Shown here piece by piece: positions 21,006 through 29,048 of a stretch of 64,000 nucleotides of DNA (positions within the stretch are counted from its first letter, which is position 1; every line of letters begins with the position of its first letter). The notes beneath the pieces were generated by a model. That model saw only the letters and a program-made list of their open reading frames with translations. It did no database searches and had not been told where the DNA came from. This stretch comes from Sodalis sp. dw_96. GTDB lineage: Bacteria; Pseudomonadota; Gammaproteobacteria; Enterobacterales; Enterobacteriaceae. The position numbers and the translations under genes were made by a program. The stretch covers positions 186,001 to 250,000 of the forward strand of contig NZ_JAAVUT010000004.1 in assembly GCF_018449575.1 (NCBI RefSeq), in the 5' to 3' direction.

Positions 21006-21313
21006 GAAGGAGATGTTGAGCATTCTTGCTTAAGCAGGGACGATGGACATCGATTAGATAGGTAATTGATAAATTATTTTTATAAGCGTCAATTTTCATT
21101 AAACAAAAACTATCATGCATTTGATGGGACGATAGCCTTTTGCTATCGTCCTTTTTTACAGCTTATTTTTTGAATTTTTTCACTTAAGTCATTGCCTGTA
21201 TCAATTCACGCAATGACCGCGTTAAAAATAAACATTGTAAATTTAAATAAACGTCTCAAAATAATGAACCTATCAAACTAATCTTTCCGCAAATATTTTT
21301 TAAGGAATGAATT
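21006..21313. other. Gap between the two Ig-domain paralogues
   Basis: About 310 AT-rich bases with the terminator at 21127-21157 and, presumably, the promoter of the second paralogue. No gene is visible. Confidence 0.6.
21127..21157 (+). terminator. Rho-independent terminator after paralogue 1
   Basis: GGACGATAGC (21127-21136) pairs with GCTATCGTCC (21142-21151) around a 5-base loop, followed by six T. It separates the two paralogous genes into different transcripts. Confidence 0.9.
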
Positions 21314-22414
21314 ATGGCTTATATCATCACGTTAACAGCCACGCCAGAATATTATCCCGTATCCGCGCATTCAGCCGCTACGGTGACGGTGACCGCAACG
21401 GTGGTCAACGAACACGGCAATCCGGCCGATCATGTGGACGTCGCCTTCAGCTCACCACAGTTCCGCTTTGAACCGCCGACCCCGGTGGCTACCAATCACG
21501 GGGGTAAGGCCGTCAAGCATTTTAATTATCCCCTCGGCGGGGTGATAACCATTACCGCCGCCCTTCATCACGGTCCGTCGGCCACAGTCTCGGTCTTCGC
21601 CTATTCTCCCGAGTTGAAGCAGGTCAGGATTACCAATGCGCCGCATAATCATATCAATCAGCACTCCATAAACGCAGGCATCCAGGCGGAAGTCCCCGCG
21701 CCGATACGAATCGTCACCGGGGAATTGTTTGAATTCCATTGGGGGGACGCTACCAGACAACGCTTTATTCAAAGTGAAATTGACGGGTTGCCCTACGGTG
21801 TGCCCTGGGTGCTGAACCTTAAAACTCAGTTTGCCCCCGAAACGGTACTAAAAGACGGCTGTTATCGAGTCTATTACGCCGTATTTGACCAAGTGGGTAA
21901 TGTTTCCATCTGCAAACCGAAGGAAATTACCGTTACCGGCAGCAATTATTCCAAATTACTGGCGCCAGTCCTGCTGCCCGCCTCGTTGCACAATAAAATC
22001 GATCGCGAGGCCGCCCGTCACGGCGTTACCATCCGGATACCGGCGCAGCCGGAAATCAAAGCGGGCAATAGCTACCGAATCAATTTAAACATCACCCCCG
22101 GCGCCGACAGCCAAGAGCCCGCCGAAACCCGTCATATCCATTCCGGCACGGTGGTCGCAACCAACGCCGATATCAATTTTAATATTACCTACAGCAGCGG
22201 TTTGCTGGAGGGCCTCGATAACGTTACGGGAGAATTCGTTTACGATATCGCCCCGGCGGGCGGAGGCCGTATTAGCTATTCATTGCCGCTGGTCACCCGT
22301 ATTGATACGGTAGGTCCCAGATTATCAACAGACGAATTGACTGAAGAATCCGCTAGGGATTTGACTGAAGAATTTACTGACGCTGAGGCTCAAGAACCTG
22401 CTCAAGATGAGTGA
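21314..22414 (+). CDS. Ig-like domain protein without signal peptide, acidic tail (paralogue 2)
   Basis: A 366-residue paralogue of the preceding gene, with the same three modules in order: Big_1-like domain (residues 1-110; VVNEHGNPADHVDVAF), middle module (SINAGIQAEVPAPI, FHWGDATRQ, GVPWVLNLKTQF, YYAVFDQVGN) and C-terminal module (LLAPVLLPASLHNKI, IRIPAQPEIKAGNSYRINL). Instead of the Asp/His tail it ends in an acidic repeat (LTEESARDLTEEFTDAEAQ). There is no signal peptide, transmembrane segment or anchor. AAGGA precedes the ATG. The duplication with divergent tails suggests that the tail sets the partner or location. Function unknown. Confidence 0.8.
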   Translation: MAYIITLTATPEYYPVSAHSAATVTVTATVVNEHGNPADHVDVAFSSPQFRFEPPTPVATNHGGKAVKHFNYPLGGVITITAALHHGPSATVSVFAYSPELKQVRITNAPHNHINQHSINAGIQAEVPAPIRIVTGELFEFHWGDATRQRFIQSEIDGLPYGVPWVLNLKTQFAPETVLKDGCYRVYYAVFDQVGNVSICKPKEITVTGSNYSKLLAPVLLPASLHNKIDREAARHGVTIRIPAQPEIKAGNSYRINLNITPGADSQEPAETRHIHSGTVVATNADINFNITYSSGLLEGLDNVTGEFVYDIAPAGGGRISYSLPLVTRIDTVGPRLSTDELTEESARDLTEEFTDAEAQEPAQDE

Positions 22415-22437
22415 TTCATTTTTCGCTATTGGCAATA

Positions 22438-22467
22438 ATCGGCGGGCATTATCCCACTCCCGCCGAT
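22438..22467. terminator. Hairpin between paralogue 2 and livF (convergent genes)
   Basis: ATCGGCGGG (22438-22446) pairs with CCCGCCGAT (22459-22467). It lies between two convergent genes and could end transcripts from both sides. The T-runs are weak. Confidence 0.6.
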
Positions 22468-22476
22468 AAGCAAAAA

Positions 22477-23190
22477 TCATATTCCCCCCAAATACGCTTG
22501 CCTTACCTCTTGATTGTCCAGCAGTTCCGCGCCGGTACCCTGCAAGCGAATGCGGCCGTTAACCATCACATAGCCCCGATCCGAGAGCTTAAGGGCATGG
22601 TGGGCGTTTTGCTCCACCAGAAACAGGGTCATCCCCTCCTTCGCCAGTTCGCGCAAGGTTTGGAAAATCTGTTTCACCACCAGCGGCGCCAGCCCCAGGC
22701 TGGGTTCGTCCAACAGTAGCAGCTTGGGCCGGCTCATCAGCGCCCGGGCGATGGCCAGCATTTGCTGCTCCCCGCCGGACAGGGTCATCGCCCGCTGGTG
22801 GCGACGTTCTTCCAGATGAGGGAACAGCGTGAACATGCGCTGCAAATCCTGCGTTTCATGGCGATTACCGATGGGAATGGTGCCCATTTGCAGATTTTCC
22901 GTCACCGTCATATCCGGAAAAACCCGCCGCCCTTCCGGCGCCTGAGCGATACCGCCGGCGGCGATGGAGTGCGTGGATTTGCGGCTGATATCCTCGCCGC
23001 GAAACAGGATTTTACCGCCTGCGATACGAGGCTGGCCGAAGATGGACATCAGCAGGGTGGATTTACCGGCGCCGTTGGCGCCGATAAGCGCCACCGTTTC
23101 CCCCTCGTTAACCTCAAGAGAGACCTGCCGCAACGCCTGGATCGGTCCGTAAAATACATCAACGTCTTGAAACTCCAGCATCCGGCTCAT
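22477..23190 (-). CDS. livF: LivF-type ATP-binding protein of a branched-chain amino acid ABC transporter
   Basis: A 237-residue ATPase of the HAAT class. Walker A is GANGAGKST near residues 38-46, the signature is LSGGEQQMLAIARAL, and Walker B is LLLLDEPSLGLAP. The arrangement APEGRRVFPDMTVTENLQMG is typical of LivF rather than LivG. A perfect AAGGAGG ribosome site precedes the ATG. It is the last gene of the livJ-H-M-G-(micro-ORF)-F run. It would hydrolyse ATP at the cytosolic face together with LivG. Confidence 0.94.
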   Translation of the reverse strand: MSRMLEFQDVDVFYGPIQALRQVSLEVNEGETVALIGANGAGKSTLLMSIFGQPRIAGGKILFRGEDISRKSTHSIAAGGIAQAPEGRRVFPDMTVTENLQMGTIPIGNRHETQDLQRMFTLFPHLEERRHQRAMTLSGGEQQMLAIARALMSRPKLLLLDEPSLGLAPLVVKQIFQTLRELAKEGMTLFLVEQNAHHALKLSDRGYVMVNGRIRLQGTGAELLDNQEVRQAYLGGI

Positions 23191-23267
23191 ATGACGCCCT
23201 CCTTGCCGGAGATACCGAGAATGGCGGCGGCGACTTCCTCACGCTTCAACGCCGATATCCGTCTCAT
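23187..23267 (-). CDS. 26-residue micro-ORF wedged between livG and livF
   Basis: An open frame of 26 codons starting MRRISALKREEVAAAILG. Its ATG overlaps the livG stop as ATGA, and its TGA overlaps the livF ATG. Both junctions are the kind used for translational coupling, so the ribosome could pass from livG to livF through this frame. The peptide is short and helical-looking, with no family that I know. It may be a real small protein or a coupling device. The AAGGAGG of livF lies inside it. Confidence 0.4.
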   Translation of the reverse strand: MRRISALKREEVAAAILGISGKEGVI

Positions 23268-24139
23268 AGCGCCGCCTCTTCATCGTCGGTGCCGAGATAG
23301 GCGGCGATCACGCTTTCATGGTGCTGGATATAGTGCGGCGCGCCGCGGGCAATCACGTCGCCGTGATCCAGAACGATAATATGATCGGAAATCTCCATCA
23401 CCATGCCCATATCATGTTCAATCAGCAGTACCGTGATGCCGTGGCTGTCGCGCAGGAAACGGATAATACCGCTTAAGGTGCGGGTTTCCACCGGGTTAAG
23501 GCCGGCGGCGGGTTCGTCCAGGCAAACCATTTCCGGATCGGTGCACATGGCGCGGGCGATTTCCAACCGGCGCTGCTGGCCGTAGGACATCTCACCCGCC
23601 AGCCGGTTGGCGCAGTCCACCAGATCCACCACCTCCAACCAGTAAAAGGCCCGGTCCAGCGCCCGATTCTCCGCATGACGGTAGCCCGCGGTGTTAAGTA
23701 TGCCGGCAATCAGGTTGCGGTTGCTTTGCCGATGCTGGGCCACCAGCAGGTTTTCCACCACCGACATCTCACGGAACAACCGTATATTTTGAAAGGTCCG
23801 CGCCAGCCCGGCGCGATTCACCAGATGGGTGCCGCCGAACATTTTGTAGAAGACTCGACGGCCCCAACGCGCCGGGTGCAGCCAGTCTTCGCCGCGGAAT
23901 TTTTGGCCGAGGATTTGAATGATATCGATGCTGCGTTGCCGGGTATTGAGCTCGATACGCCCGCCGGAGGCCCGGTAAAAACCGGTCAGGCAGTTGAATA
24001 CCGTGGTTTTCCCGGCGCCGTTCGGGCCGATAAGGGCGGTGATGGAACCGCGCTCCACCTCCAGGTTGACATCGTTAAGGGCCTTGATACCGCCGAACTG
24101 CATCATCAAATGCTCGACCCTGAGGATGGCGTCGCTCAT
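23264..24139 (-). CDS. livG: LivG-type ATP-binding protein of a branched-chain amino acid ABC transporter
   Basis: A 291-residue ATPase, the longer of the two HAAT ATPases. Walker A is GPNGAGKTT near residue 37. The LivG-type signature is YGQQRRLEIARAM and Walker B is MVCLDEPAAGLNP. The start MSDAILRVEHLMMQFGG is chosen because its ATG overlaps the livM stop (ATGA) and matches the family's beginning; a longer frame upstream runs inside livM. It works with LivF beneath the LivHM permease. Confidence 0.94.
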   Translation of the reverse strand: MSDAILRVEHLMMQFGGIKALNDVNLEVERGSITALIGPNGAGKTTVFNCLTGFYRASGGRIELNTRQRSIDIIQILGQKFRGEDWLHPARWGRRVFYKMFGGTHLVNRAGLARTFQNIRLFREMSVVENLLVAQHRQSNRNLIAGILNTAGYRHAENRALDRAFYWLEVVDLVDCANRLAGEMSYGQQRRLEIARAMCTDPEMVCLDEPAAGLNPVETRTLSGIIRFLRDSHGITVLLIEHDMGMVMEISDHIIVLDHGDVIARGAPHYIQHHESVIAAYLGTDDEEAAL

Positions 24140-25422
24140 GGCGCCACCCCCTTGCGCACCGCGAAGCCGGAACGGCTGATGCGGATAAGTCCCCGCGGCC
24201 GCCAAATCATCATCGCCACCATTAATATGCCGAACAACAGCACGCGATATTCAGCGAAACTGCGCAGCAGCTCCGGCGCCACCGTCAGCACAAACGCCGC
24301 GATTACCACGCCGACGGTGGATCCCATCCCCCCCAGCACCACGATGGCCAGTATCAGCGCCGATTCAAAAAAGGTAAACGAGGTGGGATTGACAAAACCC
24401 TGGTAGGTGGCGAAGAACACCCCCGCCACCCCGGCGGTGGACGCCCCGAGGGTAAAGGCCGACAATTTGACCAGCACATGGTTTAGCCCCAGGGAGCGGC
24501 AGGCGACCTCATCTTCACGCAGGGCCTCCCAGGCCCTGCCGATGGGCATGCGCCGCAGGCGCTGATTGATATACAGCACCAGCAATACCACCAGGGTCAA
24601 CACGGTATAGATAAAAACAAATTTGAGATCCGGATTATAGGGGATATGCAAAAACTCATGAATCGGCACGCCCCCTTCCCTGGCCCGGCGGCCGAACTCC
24701 AGGCCGAAGAAGGTGGGGGACGGCACTTCCACTCCGTTGGGGCCGCCGGTAAATGCCAGGGCGTTATTCAAGATCAGCCGGATGATTTCGCCAAATCCCA
24801 AGGTCACGATGGCCAGGTAATCCCCGTGCATGCGCAATACAGGAAAGCCCAGCAGCGTGCCGGCCAGAGCCGCCAGCAACGCCCCCAGCGGCAGCATGGT
24901 CCAGAAGCCCAGCCCCAGGTATTCATGTCCCAGCGCCAGACCGTAGGCGCCGATGGCGTAAAACGCCACATACCCCAGGTCCAGCAGGCCGGCCAGCCCC
25001 ACCACGATATTCAGCCCCAGGCCCAGCAGCACATAAATCAGACCGAGGATGCCCACCGTCAAGATATACTTGGTGGCGAAAAAGGGGAATATTACCGCCA
25101 GCAGCACTATCAGCGGCATAATCCAGCGCAGACGGCTTTTATAGCCCGCCGGCAAGACATACACCCCGCCGCTATCACCGTGGAAACGGGTCAGGAAACG
25201 CCGCCCCGGGCCGGTTTGCAAAAACAGGCTCACCAGGGCGCGGCCCGCCATCACCACCAGGATAACCCACATCAGCCGCCGTGGCTGGAAGTCGAAACTG
25301 TAACCGTTGAGCACCACCCCCACCATGGGGCCGAAAACGATTAGCGCGAGAAGCCCGGCCAATACGGTATCCACAGCGCATTGCCTGAAATCAATGGCGC
25401 CGCGCGTTACGGGTTGCGACAT
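24136..25422 (-). CDS. livM: LivM-type permease of a branched-chain amino acid ABC transporter
   Basis: A 428-residue inner-membrane permease with about ten hydrophobic segments. The HAAT permease features LGLNIVVGLAGLLDLGYVAFYAIGA (quoted in part) and the coupling loop near GRAWEALREDEVACRSLGLN are present. The length, with a roughly 90-residue N-terminal extension, matches enterobacterial LivM. GGAGC lies 4-9 bases before the ATG. The gene sits between livH (11 bases upstream) and livG (overlapping). Confidence 0.94.
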   Translation of the reverse strand: MSQPVTRGAIDFRQCAVDTVLAGLLALIVFGPMVGVVLNGYSFDFQPRRLMWVILVVMAGRALVSLFLQTGPGRRFLTRFHGDSGGVYVLPAGYKSRLRWIMPLIVLLAVIFPFFATKYILTVGILGLIYVLLGLGLNIVVGLAGLLDLGYVAFYAIGAYGLALGHEYLGLGFWTMLPLGALLAALAGTLLGFPVLRMHGDYLAIVTLGFGEIIRLILNNALAFTGGPNGVEVPSPTFFGLEFGRRAREGGVPIHEFLHIPYNPDLKFVFIYTVLTLVVLLVLYINQRLRRMPIGRAWEALREDEVACRSLGLNHVLVKLSAFTLGASTAGVAGVFFATYQGFVNPTSFTFFESALILAIVVLGGMGSTVGVVIAAFVLTVAPELLRSFAEYRVLLFGILMVAMMIWRPRGLIRISRSGFAVRKGVAP

Positions 25423-25433
25423 AAAAGCTCCCT

Positions 25434-26348
25434 TTATACCTTAGCCACCATAGGGCGGCCGAGCAGGCCCTGCGGGCGAAAAATCAGGATGACCACCAAT
25501 AATGAAAATGAAAACACATCTTTATAGTCGGAATTGACCATGCCTGCGAATTGCGCTTCCGCCACACCCAGAATAAGCCCCCCCAACATGGCGCCCGGCA
25601 GCGAGCCGATACCGCCGAGCACCGCGGCGGTAAAGGCTTTGATGCCGATAATAAAGCCGGCATAGAAGTCAAAGGTGCCGTAGTTCATGGTGATAAGCAC
25701 CCCCGCCAGTCCGGCCATGGCGGCGCCGATAACGAAGACCAGGGAAATCACCCGATCGGTGTTGATACCCAGCATCGAGGCCATTTTACGATCCTGCTGG
25801 GTGGCCCGGCACATCCGCCCGAGGCGGGTATGGCCGATAAGGTAAGTCAGCACCAGCATCCCCGCAAGGGAAGCCAACAGGATGAAAACCTTGGTATAGG
25901 TGATTTGAACAAAATCGCCGCCAAGGGTGAATTTAAATACCCCGTCCATCATGGTGGGGATGCCCTGCTGGCGCGGCCCCTGGCTAATTTGGGCATAGTT
26001 TTGCAGGATCAAGGACATGCCGATGGCGGAAATCAGCGGCGCCAGGCGGGTTGAGTTACGCAGGGGCCGGTAAGCAATACGCTCGATAACCCAGCCGTAC
26101 ACGCCGATGACCACGATGGTAAACACCAGGGTGCCGAGAATCAGCAGGGGAAACGAATGCAGGCCGAAAAAAGACAGCAGGGCCAGCGCGATGGCGCACA
26201 GATAAGCGGAGATCATATAAACTTCGCCGTGGGCGAAGTTAATCATGCCGATAATGCCGTACACCATGGTGTAGCCGATGGCGATCAAACCGTAGACCGC
26301 CCCCAGCGTTAAGCCATTGAGCATTTGTTGCAGAAAGGTAGCATCCAT
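25434..26348 (-). CDS. livH: LivH-type permease of a branched-chain amino acid ABC transporter
   Basis: A 304-residue inner-membrane permease. It begins MDATFLQQMLNGLTLGAVYG and continues with MVYGIIGMINFAHGEVYMIS, the hallmark of LivH. The coupling loop reads GRMCRATQQDRKMASMLGIN. The 51 extra residues allowed upstream are Cys/Pro/Gly-rich and not membrane-like, so I reject them. The first gene of the locus, the binding protein, ends 12 bases before the start of that rejected stretch. Confidence 0.94.
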   Translation of the reverse strand: MDATFLQQMLNGLTLGAVYGLIAIGYTMVYGIIGMINFAHGEVYMISAYLCAIALALLSFFGLHSFPLLILGTLVFTIVVIGVYGWVIERIAYRPLRNSTRLAPLISAIGMSLILQNYAQISQGPRQQGIPTMMDGVFKFTLGGDFVQITYTKVFILLASLAGMLVLTYLIGHTRLGRMCRATQQDRKMASMLGINTDRVISLVFVIGAAMAGLAGVLITMNYGTFDFYAGFIIGIKAFTAAVLGGIGSLPGAMLGGLILGVAEAQFAGMVNSDYKDVFSFSLLVVILIFRPQGLLGRPMVAKV

Positions 26349-26512
26349 TATTAAGCAGTCTCGTTTGAACGGGCCGCCCGGCGCGGCATGGGGCCGTAAC
26401 AGCCTCGGCAATACCCTGTTCCGTCCCGCAGGCCGGCAAAACGGGCATCCAATGGGTCCCGCGCCGGATTGTCCGGCATAGGAACCCTGGAGACCCGACA
26501 TGCCTCGGTGGA

Positions 26513-27631
26513 TTAAGGTATTTCGTGATATTTACCCTGATCGTCCCACTGGTAAACCACGTAATCGGAGACCTTCAGATCGCCCTTGCTGTCCCAGGTT
26601 TTTTGCCCCATGACCGTATTCACCGGATGGGATTTCAGCCAGGCGCTGGCCTTGGCGGAATCGGTGCCGACGGCGTTAAAGGCGGCGGCCAGAGCCTGTA
26701 CCGAGGCGTAAGAGTAAAGGGTATAACCTTCAGGTTCGAACTTGGCGACGCGGAATTTTTCAATCACCGCTTTGCCGTCCGGGATTTCACGCGGGTCTTT
26801 ACCGAAGGTCATTAACACACCCTTGGTATATTGCGGACCACCGGCGGCGGTCACCATATCAGCGGTGACGATACAGTCGCCTGAGAAAAAGGTGGCCTTC
26901 ACGCCCTGTTCACGCATCTGGCGCACCAGCGGACCGGCTTCCGGATGGCAGCCGCCGAAATACACCACATCCGGATCCGCGGCGCGGATCTTGGTCACCA
27001 GCGCGTTAAAATCCTTTTCGCCGCGGGATAACCCTTCGTACATCACTTCCTTCACTCCCCGGCGGTTAAGCTGGGCTTTGGTGGCGTCCGCCAGCCCCTG
27101 ACCATAGGTATCTTTATCATGGATAATGGCGACTTTTTTCGCTTTCAGCTTATCGATGATGTAATTGCCGGCCACCAGTCCCTGCTGATCGTCCCGGCCG
27201 CACATGCGGAACATCGCGGTTTGGCCGCGCTCGGTGATCTGCGGATTGGTGGAGCCGGGGGTAATGGCGATAATGCCGGCCTCGTCATACACCGCCGACG
27301 CCGGCATGGTGGACGAAGAGCAAAAATGCCCCACCACCCCGGCAACATGGTTTTCATCCACCAAACGATTGGCCACCGCCACCGCCTGTTTCGGCTCACA
27401 GGCATCGTCTCCCTGCACCAGGGTAATTTTTTGCCCCTTGATGCCGCCGGCGGCATTGATATCCGCCGCCGCCTGCGAGGCGCCGTGCCAGTATTGATCC
27501 CCATAGGTGGCATTAGGCCCGGTGAAGGGCCCGGCGACGCCGATAATCACATCGGCATGGGCGGCGAAAGCTGTGCCCAGGCAGGCGATAAGCAAAGCGG
27601 AAAGCGGAGTTCTTAGCAGTTTTAGTGACAT
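26513..27631 (-). CDS. livJ: LivJ/LivK-type periplasmic amino acid-binding protein
   Basis: A 372-residue periplasmic binding protein with a Sec signal peptide (LLIACLGTAFAAHA, cleavage near residue 26). The mature part opens DVIIGVAGPFTGPNATYGDQ, as in Leu/Ile/Val-binding proteins. It keeps GVVGHFCSSSTMPASAVY and MFRMCGRDDQQG, the ligand pocket and Cys pair region. Ligand specificity cannot be read directly; the neighbouring D-amino acid genes make a D-amino acid or acidic amino acid possible. AAGGA precedes the ATG. The 13-bp tandem repeat array lies 130 bases upstream of its start. Confidence 0.92.
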   Translation of the reverse strand: MSLKLLRTPLSALLIACLGTAFAAHADVIIGVAGPFTGPNATYGDQYWHGASQAAADINAAGGIKGQKITLVQGDDACEPKQAVAVANRLVDENHVAGVVGHFCSSSTMPASAVYDEAGIIAITPGSTNPQITERGQTAMFRMCGRDDQQGLVAGNYIIDKLKAKKVAIIHDKDTYGQGLADATKAQLNRRGVKEVMYEGLSRGEKDFNALVTKIRAADPDVVYFGGCHPEAGPLVRQMREQGVKATFFSGDCIVTADMVTAAGGPQYTKGVLMTFGKDPREIPDGKAVIEKFRVAKFEPEGYTLYSYASVQALAAAFNAVGTDSAKASAWLKSHPVNTVMGQKTWDSKGDLKVSDYVVYQWDDQGKYHEIP

Positions 27632-28155
27632 TATCTGGTTCCTTTATACTGTTTTTAGCAAAACGCCGGAGGCGCGGACCCGTTATCCTGAAGCAAAAAC
27701 GTACAACCCATGCACTCGCCGCGATAATGCCGACATCCGGACGAGGCTGGAAACGATAGCCGTCAGCAATCAGCCGTTACAATCAGCCATTACTATCAGC
27801 CGTTTCAATTAGCCGTTTCAATTAGCCGTTTCAATTAGCCGTTTCAATTAGCCGTTTCAATTAGCCGTTTCAATTAGCCGTTTCAATTAGCCTTAAAACC
27901 AAGCAATATTTCTGCCACTTTGGCGGGCGCCGTGTAGAGCGGACAATACCCACCTCCGATAGCGTAAGGGACAACCCTTTAGGCAAAGGCCTGCCTTAAA
28001 ACAGTGCGTAGGGATTCAGATAAAGTGATAACGCAGCCCTTTTGCACCGCCGATGCATCCAGATCAGTAAAGAACAGATTGTGTCGGGCCGTACAAAGTT
28101 TGGGTGACAAACCCGACAAACATCACAATCAATTTCCCTCGCGAAGGGGCAACAT
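27632..28155. other. Gap between livJ and the aminotransferase gene, with tandem repeats
   Basis: About 520 bases containing the 13-bp repeat array (27775-27891). The livJ promoter should lie between the array and 27632. I see no gene or tRNA. Confidence 0.6.
27775..27891. repeat. 13-bp tandem repeat array (nine units) upstream of livJ
   Basis: Seven perfect head-to-tail copies of CGTTTCAATTAGC occupy 27801-27891. Two degenerate units of exactly 13 bp (27775-27787 and 27788-27800) precede them, with a third, 14-bp relic at 27761-27774. The identical copies sit nearest the aminotransferase gene. The unit length is not a multiple of three and the array is non-coding. Copy number is probably variable between strains. 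Confidence 0.95.
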
Positions 28156-29031
28156 TCAGCGCCTGGCGCTTCCGCCGGTGGCTTCCAGCGCCATTTCCAC
28201 ATAGATATTGCGCAATGCACGAGTGACCGGACCGGGATTACCGCTGCCGATGGGCTTGCCGTCGATCTGCACGACCGGCCAGATAAATGAGGTGGCGGAA
28301 CTGATAAACGCCTCGCCGGCACGGTAAACCTCTTCGACGCTGAAGGGCCGTTCTTCAAACGGGATGCCGTGACGCGCCGCCAGTTCCAGCAGCGACCGCC
28401 GGGTAATGCCGTGCAAAATATCCGTGCTGAGCTGCCGGGTCACCAAGGTGCCCTGCTCGGTGACGATCCAGGCATTGGAAGAGCTGCCTTCGGTTATCAT
28501 GCCGTCTTCCACCAGAAAGGCGTCGTCCGCGCCCTGGCTATGGGCATACTCTTTCGCCAGGCAAGGGGCCAGTAACCCGACGGTTTTAATATCGCGGCGG
28601 CGCCAGCGGATATCCTCCACCGTCACCACCCGGATGCCGGTTTGGGCCTTGACGTTGTCGATGACCGGCCGGGCCTGGGTGAATAACGTCAGCGTCGGCT
28701 CCACCGTCGCCGGCGGAAAATCAAATTCCCGATCGCCGGTCGTTCCGCGGCTCAACTGCAGATAAATCGCCCCTTCCCGCAGTTGGTTAACGGCGATAAG
28801 TTTATGCTGAATGATTTCCAGGGCGGCGGCCGTCACCGGCAGCCGCAGTTTCAGCTCTCGGCAGGAGCGCTCAAGGCGTGCGATATGGCCGGCATTTTCC
28901 AGTAATCTGCCGTTCAATACCGCCATGACTTCATACACTGCATCGGCAAACAAAAAGCCGCGGTCGAAAATCGATATTTTTGCCTCGGACTCCGGCACAT
29001 ACTCGCCGTTGATATAGACGGTTCTGGTCAT
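28156..29031 (-). CDS. D-amino acid aminotransferase (PLP fold type IV)
   Basis: This enzyme transfers the amino group of D-amino acids (classically D-alanine) to 2-oxoglutarate, giving D-glutamate. It has about 291 residues in fold type IV. The start MTRTVYINGEYVPESEAKIS is followed by FDRGFLFADAVYEV, the family's opening. The PLP lysine is probably in LLAPCLAKEYAHSQGADDAF, and ITEGSSSNAWIV forms the phosphate-binding loop. An ATG 18 bases earlier overlaps the dgcN-like stop (TAATG) and is the alternative start. It lies directly downstream of the DgcN-family gene and is probably in one operon with it. Confidence 0.88.
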   Translation of the reverse strand: MTRTVYINGEYVPESEAKISIFDRGFLFADAVYEVMAVLNGRLLENAGHIARLERSCRELKLRLPVTAAALEIIQHKLIAVNQLREGAIYLQLSRGTTGDREFDFPPATVEPTLTLFTQARPVIDNVKAQTGIRVVTVEDIRWRRRDIKTVGLLAPCLAKEYAHSQGADDAFLVEDGMITEGSSSNAWIVTEQGTLVTRQLSTDILHGITRRSLLELAARHGIPFEERPFSVEEVYRAGEAFISSATSFIWPVVQIDGKPIGSGNPGPVTRALRNIYVEMALEATGGSARR

Positions 29032-29048
29032 TGTATTTTCCCGCCGCA

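Noticed and set aside
27775-27891. Possible CRISPR array
   Set aside because: Units are 13 bp, head to tail, without spacers, and no cas gene is near.
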